From Imbricaverruca yamaguchii (taxonomy: Eukaryota; Arthropoda; Thecostraca; Neoverrucidae), in contig JAOTOL010001367.1 in NCBI GenBank assembly GCA_034440575.1, forward strand, positions 186,001 through 250,000: 64,000 bases of DNA, in the 5' to 3' direction. Made by a program: the position numbers and the translations under genes. This document shows positions 57,946 to 64,000 of this stretch, piece by piece. Below the pieces are notes generated by a model that saw only the letters and a program-made list of their open reading frames with translations, searched no databases and was not told the origin of the DNA. The first letter of the stretch is position 1. The number at the start of each line of letters is the position of its first letter.

Positions 57946-60900
57946 TCTCTGAGACGACCTACAACCGGCCGGGGTATGGACGCGCTCAGCAGCCCTGCCG
58001 ATCAGAGTTTGGGGCAAGCTTTTCATAGTGTTTTATAAATAGTTGTTTCCCTATAATTATTCCGGTGAGCACCGGTACGCAAAGTCACGAGCGGAGTCGA
58101 GCAGCGCGGATGACGCGCCCCAGCTCCCAGCCACGTCGACCCTCATCACACAAAGTGCATCGCCGTATGCTACAGGCGGCTACGTGCTGCGATAACGTCC
58201 CGCGATCCGTTCGGCATTCGCTTTCGACCACGAGCGCCGCCACTATCACCAGTTTCGGCCGGCGAGGATTCCCGGCCACGGACGTCGGACCGACAGCCGA
58301 CCCGACCGAAACCAGCACCAGGCCATCGCTCACTCACCCCGCCCCGCCCTGCCTCTCTCCGCTGTCACCGTTGCATCAGATCCTCCCTGCGCCGCGGGCA
58401 CCAGACGAACACCCCACCACCAGGCGGTACCAGCACTGAACCCAGCTAGTCGGCACATCATCTCAGCCCATTGCTACCGCCCGGCCGGCAAATCCGCACA
58501 GCCACAGACCGACCCGTGACACTGCCGCTGAGCTCAGCACTGCTCAGCTCTCGCTGAGCTGAGCTCTGCCGGTTCAGCTCTCGGGTCTGAGCCTGAGCCC
58601 TCTCGGGTCTGGGCCGCCCGCCCTGCAGCCGCAGCCCGATCACAGATGTCGCCACACACAGCGACGAAAATGCGACCAATTCCCAACGAGCGGCTCATCC
58701 ATGGTGTGGGATTGCCGGATAGCATCACTGTCCATCTGCGAACTGCTCGCTGATCAGCACAGCCAACTTGCCAAAGGTCTTCCGTCCTCGACGACACCTT
58801 TGTTCAACGCATCTGTTCACACCATCGGCGACCGCAGGTTCGCCTAATCGGCACACGACAAACGGGCTAAATTGAATCCACAATCCATCTTCGACACTAG
58901 TGCCCATTCAAACCGATCATGCCACCAGAACTGCAAGGGATTACTTGAGAAAAAAAAAGATTTGCTGTCTGGTTCTAACAATGATCAATGACTAGAATGA
59001 ATGAAACAATGAATTGAATCAATCAATCAATAAATGAACCAATGAAACAGAGACTTCACAACAGGTTCACCATTTCAGCGCTTTAACAGACCTCGATTTG
59101 GTTAAACAGGTCTTTAGGTTCGAAGGCGCTTCGGCCAAATAGGATCATACATCTCGTCAGATTTAAACTTGGATTCACTCACTAAGGCTGACTTAAATAA
59201 GTCGGGTAGCTCATCTGGGCCTCCCCGATGATTCTCGCCTAAGCGCCTGTCGACAGTCTCCTATATCAAGAAATGTCCCGCCCTGTGCTTTGGTAGTCGC
59301 GACGTCAGCACCATCAACATTAAACGACCAATTACGGGAGGAAACATAGCTTCGATATTTTACTCATGTTCTTTCCTGTTGATTTTGACAATTAACATTC
59401 CATCAAAGAGGTCAAATGTGAGTTATATGTGCTTTTTCTAGGCGATAACCAGCAAATGTTTCGTGGACATAGCTTATAAATGGCTAACTTCAGACAATAG
59501 ATAGCATCCGATTAAACATAGGAAGTGTTTTATTACACGCGGTTCACCTGGTCCCGTACCTGCAAATAAAGGAAATCAGGATGATGCCGACAGCAGCAGG
59601 ATAGGAAGTTGTCTGTAATGTCACGCCGGGGTGCCCGCAGCGTAATGATTTATGTCACTCTCAAGGAATCGGTGAGCCACGAGCTGGCACGTCAGTGGAG
59701 CGTGTGATAAACATTGCGCATCTCGCACGGCCCGAAAGCACTGGCTTCAACAGAGATATTCAGGTGTCCTGCAATTGGCAAAGATTGGCGAAGCTGACAG
59801 TAAACCTCGCGAGTAAAACATGCTTCATTGAAACAAAGCTATTCATCGTCTTCTCAAAACTAACGGGTGAAGGTACTGTCTCCGGAAGGGCTGAAGAGGA
59901 CCGACAAGGGCGTACCAAAGTCTTCCGTTTAACGAATATTCTGCCATACTGACTTGCTTCACAGCATTTACGAACATATGCGCTTCCTGAAAAGAATATG
60001 CTCCAAGGTGTCCGGCAGATACATCCCTCAATGTCATCCTCAGGTTGTTCTACTCACTTCGCCCCTGTCGTGCCACAAGTTCCGTCCGAAGGAAAGTAGC
60101 CTGCCGCGTACTACTGTTTGAACAAACTAAAAATAAACACCACTAGCTGATTTAGCGAACTTCCAGAGGCTCGGGGGGACCTGAGCCGGAGATTGACCAA
60201 TCACTTCTGGTGCGAACTTCTGACTTAAGAGAACCAAAATACGCTCCAAGTGCCGATTGTAAGTGATTAGAGGAAGCTCTGTTTTAAGACGCAGTTAATC
60301 GCACAGTCTTAGCGTCGCCACGTTTACATAACAGATGTCCAGTGAGAAGCAAAAATATTAAGCATTGTGTCCAATTTGAACCTGGGGTCCGGTTACTAGT
60401 TAACTCGAATATTAATGAGCTTCGATTCGTCAGTTAGTTAGCTAGTTATTTGGGCTTTAGGGAGCTTCGACCAAAGTTGATCATTCGAGCCCCGAGCTTC
60501 GATTTATCTTTATTGGCATTGACGATGATTCATAAGTGAGGTTATTAAGGCTAGGGACAGATCCAGCCAAACATCTTGGAGAGTACCGAATGGTCTGTGG
60601 CGAAGGGTAAAGAAACGGTGTTGTAAATGTTTTTTTTATCGAATTCAGAAAACATCATTGGATTTAGAACAATACTAATTAACGATGATACTAAACGTAT
60701 ACCTTCCGAACAAATGCGCCACGGATTGACGCACTAACTAGAGTTCTAGAAAATCGCCAAAAGTTATATTTGTTTCAGAAGATTTGGTAGTCTTACGAAA
60801 ATGAACATATTCACTCCCCACCCCTCCCCACATGGGTCCATCCATAGTGATGATAGCCCAAACCTTATTTGGAAATTGGCAACAGGGTATGTGCTACATA

Positions 60901-61084
60901 CCATTGCCCCAAGTGTGTAGGCTCCGATCGCATGCGGAGCACAAGATATACCCTTCCAGGGCCACAGGGAAGGGAGGCATACACCAGATCCTATGAATCC
61001 CCGTTGGTGCTTACTACACGGGCAACTACACAAACAGAATGGATGCTAGGGTTGATGTACCGAGTGCTGCTATGCTTTAAATCT
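57946..61084. other. Long unique region, no gene supported
   Basis: GC-rich to about 58700 (a GCTGAGCTCAG palindrome cluster near 58528-58570), then AT-rich intergenic-type sequence. No exon recognised. Confidence 0.45.
60428..60503 (-). mobile_element. Ultra-short retroposon, diverged copy
   Basis: Contains the (TTAG)n-TTATTTGGGCTTTAGGG block and a GCTTCGACC...CGAGCCC body that aligns with the copies at 28870 and 43982. Flanked by GAGCTTCGATT (60417-60427 and 60504-60514). A similar GAGCTTCGA also occurs inside the element, so this duplication is less certain. Confidence 0.55.
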
Positions 61085-61099
61085 GATCGTAGACGACCG

Positions 61100-61259
61100 G
61101 TGGTGTTTATTGGTTTTACGACACGCCGACCGTTGAGTCATGTAGCGTCGCCAATCTCTCACGCCGATTGGTCGCGGGCGAAGAGTAGCGACAGGTAACA
61201 TTTGAACCCACAATCTTGCATTTGTCAGACGGGCAACTTACCCTAGACCGCTCGTCCCG
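61100..61259 (-). mobile_element. tRNA-derived SINE, copy 10, 15-bp TSD
   Basis: Minus-strand copy of 160 bp between GATCGTAGACGACCG (61085-61099) and GATCGTAGACAACCG (61260-61274), one mismatch. Core is close to consensus. The B-box region is altered (AACATTTGAACCC on plus) and the anticodon-arm segment has substitutions. Confidence 0.93.
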
Positions 61260-61274
61260 GATCGTAGACAACCG

Positions 61275-62410
61275 AGATGCATCGGTGTAGGACAGAGCGA
61301 TGGCCACGTGCGGCGTCTTCACTGACGCTAAACACACCAGAGACTGACTGTGCATCTGGCCGCCACTGTTGACCAGACGCGCTCAGGACCAGCTCGGCTC
61401 GGCTGCTCCCTCCACGCGGCGCCACAAATCCCCGCGTCTCCGGCATCCCCGCGAATGTAATTACTCGCCGAGCGCGCGAACCGCGCCACTCGCAAAATAC
61501 AGACGCGTGATGAGCGCTAAATTACTCTTTCTCAATCCGTCGGAATTTCCGCCGCTCCAGGGCCGGGACTTAATCGTGTTCCACGCTGCCAGGCGGGAGG
61601 CGACGGCAGACAAGTGTACGGACATCAGGTGTGATGTTCGCTCCTGGTTGCATTTCCCCCCCCCCTTCCCTTCTCTGTCTCTGTCCTGTCCTTCCTTTTT
61701 TTTTTCTCGCACTTGATCAGCTTTCCGAACTGCGTCCTCCTTCTAATATCTGCCGCCTCGCTCGACTTCTCCATTCCGCTCTCTGTCTCTGTCTCTGTCT
61801 CTGTCTCCGCACACCACTCCAAGACCCAAAAAAAAAATCTTTCGTCTCTCTCTGGAAAGCCAGAGCCAATGAACGGCCGCGTCGTCCCACGTCAAGGAGA
61901 TGCCACGTTGTGTGGCCAGTTTTCTGGTTTATGCCACCGTTACGTCGACATCAACCAAATAGTCGTGTTAATGCAACTGATGTCTACATAAATTAATTAT
62001 ACTTACATACATATGTCGACATAAATTGCATCACCCGTAAATCATCCGATATGCTCTAAACCAAAGTAATGTCAGCATCGAACATGAACATATGCCTGCT
62101 ATAACGGAACATGACCGACTCGGACGAGATGGAACTGTCCGTCTCATCTCCAGGTCTGCATTGAAACACCAAATTTTTAGCTGACAGTACAAATGTTTTA
62201 GGAAGGTGTAATCAGTACAAATATTTTAGGAATGTGTTGGGGTTGGGTGGTAGAAGATGGCTAGGCTCGCAGCGGCGGCGTGACTAGGGGAGGAGTGGCG
62301 GGAGGGGGAGGTGACAGGCATATGGCCCGACCGGTGGTGGGCGCCAGCGGCACAGCGTCACCAGAGACCGAGCGTGGGGCAGGGGTCGGTAATGAGATGA
62401 GCCGGGCCGC
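61275..62410. other. Unique region with pyrimidine runs
   Basis: Contains a CCCCCCCCCCTTCCC run (about 61657), a T-run at 61697-61706 and (CTCTGT)n at 61780-61808. AT-rich from 61930. No gene seen. Confidence 0.5.
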
Positions 62411-62546
62411 GGGGAGAGAGCGAGACAGAGAGACAGAGAGAGAGACAGAGAGAGAGACATAGAGAGAGAGACATAGAGAGAGAGACAGATAGAGAGACAG
62501 AGACAGAGACAGAGACAGAGACAGAGACAGAGACAGAGACAGAGAC

Positions 62547-62579
<33 letters not shown>

Positions 62580-62772
62580 CAGAGACAGAGACAGAGACAG
62601 AGACAGAGACAGAGACAGAGACAGAGACAGAGACAGAGACAGAGACAGAGACAGAGACAGAGACAGAGACAGAGACAGAGACAGAGACAGAGACAGAGAC
62701 AGAGACAGAGACAGAGACAGAGACAGAGACAGAGACAGAGACAGAGACAGAGACAGAGACAGAGACAGAGAC

Positions 62773-62851
<79 letters not shown>

Positions 62852-62900
62852 AAGAGAGAGAGAGAGAGGGGAAGAGAGAGAGAGAGAGAGAAAGAGCAGT
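62411..62900. repeat. (AGAGAC)n and (AG)n microsatellite
   Basis: About 490 bp of purine-rich hexamer repeat AGAGAC, flanked by (AG)n. The long SVSVSV- and LSLSLS-type minus-strand frames are artefacts. Confidence 0.98.
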
Positions 62901-63064
62901 CAGCAGGACGACACGGCGGCCGGCCGCGACAACGGTCGATACACGCCGTCGACTGCAGACCACCGCTGCACTTCAATAGCGGCTTATCAACGCAGCGAGA
63001 TTACACGTCCGAGCGGCCGCGGCGGCTGTCTCGCCACCACTACAGGCTGTCAGCGGCCGGGCTG

Positions 63065-63660
63065 CCGACCAACGGACAACCGGCTGCCGACACAACACCG
63101 GTCCCTGACCAAACAGAACACCGGCCCCCGACACATACAACACCGGCCCCTGACCAGACAGAACACCGGCTCCCGCCACATACCATACCGACTCCCGACA
63201 CATACAACACCGGATCCTGACCAAACAGAACACCGGCTCCCGACACATACAACACCACCTCCTGACCAAACAGAACACCGGGTCCTGACCAACGGACCAC
63301 CTACTCCCAACACATACAACACCACCTCCTGACCAAACAGAACACCGGCTCCCGACACATACGATACCGACTCCCGACACATACAACACCGGCTCCTGAC
63401 CAAACAGAACACCGGCTCCCGACACATACAACACCGGCTCCCGACCAAACAGAACACCGGCTCCCGACACATACAACACCGGCTCCTGACCAACGGCTGA
63501 CCAACGGACAACCGGCCCCTGACCAACGGACAACAGGCTCCCGACCAACGGACTATCCTGATCAGCAGACCACCTTCCACCGCTCCGATGAACAGAACTG
63601 TGGGATCCTGACCAACAGACTTCCGGCTCCTGACCAATTGAGTGCCGGCTCCTGATCTAC
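63065..63660. repeat. ~23/45-bp minisatellite
   Basis: Alternating subunits CACCGGCTCCTGACCAAACA and CACCGGCTCCCGACACATAC make a 45-bp higher-order unit; later units shorten to CCGGCTCCTGACCAACGGAC. Confidence 0.94.
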
Positions 63661-64000
63661 AGCCAGTTATTTGGGTTTGCTGGCGCTTCGACCAGTCTTT
63701 GGTTACTAACGACCATAACTCTATTCTAGGACTTCACTGTCCGATGGCAAACATTGCCTCAATGTGTGCCTAGCCTGAAAAACTAACGTTGGCATGGAAC
63801 ACAACACACTTCTGGAATGCACTGTAGACTTAAATTGGTTCCCAGAATGTCTTCATATACCAAAGAGCGCACGCAACGTTCATAAAACAGCATCCGCTTT
63901 CGTGCAGTGTTGGCGCGTGAGGGATATGTGGCGCACTGCCAAGGTTCCTCCTCGCTCTCCTCCCCACAAAGGAGATAGCGATGGGTAACGGAGGTGTGCT
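63661..64000. other. Unique end of window
   Basis: 63664-63710 (TTATTTGGGTTTGCTGGCGC and TTCGACC) resembles the short retroposon body but has no tail or TSD. No gene seen. Confidence 0.45.

Overview
The window looks like non-coding DNA from a CpG-rich animal nuclear genome, probably an invertebrate. This rests on three things: GT-AG splice boundaries around an SH3-coding exon, about ten copies of a tRNA-derived SINE, and decayed non-LTR (LINE) reverse transcriptase and RNase H remnants. Nothing bacterial is present: no dense gene packing, operons, rRNA, CRISPR or intact phage or viral gene. I cannot name the species from sequence alone.

The dominant feature is tandem repetition. More than 30 mutually unrelated micro- and minisatellite arrays, with units of 5 to about 115 bp, fill roughly 18 kb (over a quarter of the window, summed by hand). 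Many units are multiples of three (18, 36, 42, 48, 51, 57 bp), so they create long open frames on both strands. I treat those as artefacts, not genes. Large arrays lie at 2.9-4.0, 10.1-11.2, 14.8-15.5, 20.4-22.1, 23.5-24.8, 26.9-27.7, 33.2-34.3, 35.7-37.6, 48.0-49.3, 50.6-51.1, 54.2-57.8 and 62.4-63.7 kb. A tract of about 433 A residues, broken once, sits at 30.2-30.6 kb.

Host coding evidence is thin and all on the minus strand. The best case is a 217-bp exon at 36131-36347 encoding an SH3 domain with a good acceptor and donor. A second candidate is a start-codon exon at 5190-5295 with strong Kozak context and a consensus-like donor. Whether they belong to one gene cannot be decided here. The SH3 exon has an unusual neighbour: the 36-bp minisatellite just inside its downstream intron repeats the exon's own end together with its splice donor, giving about a dozen consecutive CAG|GT donor-like sites.

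The mobile fraction has three parts. (1) A ~160-bp SINE whose head resembles tRNA-Val(CAC), ten copies, nine in minus orientation, several with intact target-site duplications (TSDs). (2) Ultra-short insertions (54-76 bp) ending in a TAAC-type tail and flanked by direct repeats of 11-17 bp; their 3' end resembles the SINE tail, suggesting one shared LINE machinery. (3) LINE fragments: an RT remnant at 45.3-46.3 kb that has been expanded internally by tandem repeats, and an RNase H-like remnant at 52.5-53.2 kb.

The rest is unique-looking DNA alternating between GC/CpG-rich blocks next to the arrays and AT-richer intergenic or intronic stretches where I see no gene. The number and size of the arrays also make collapsed or expanded assembly a real possibility.
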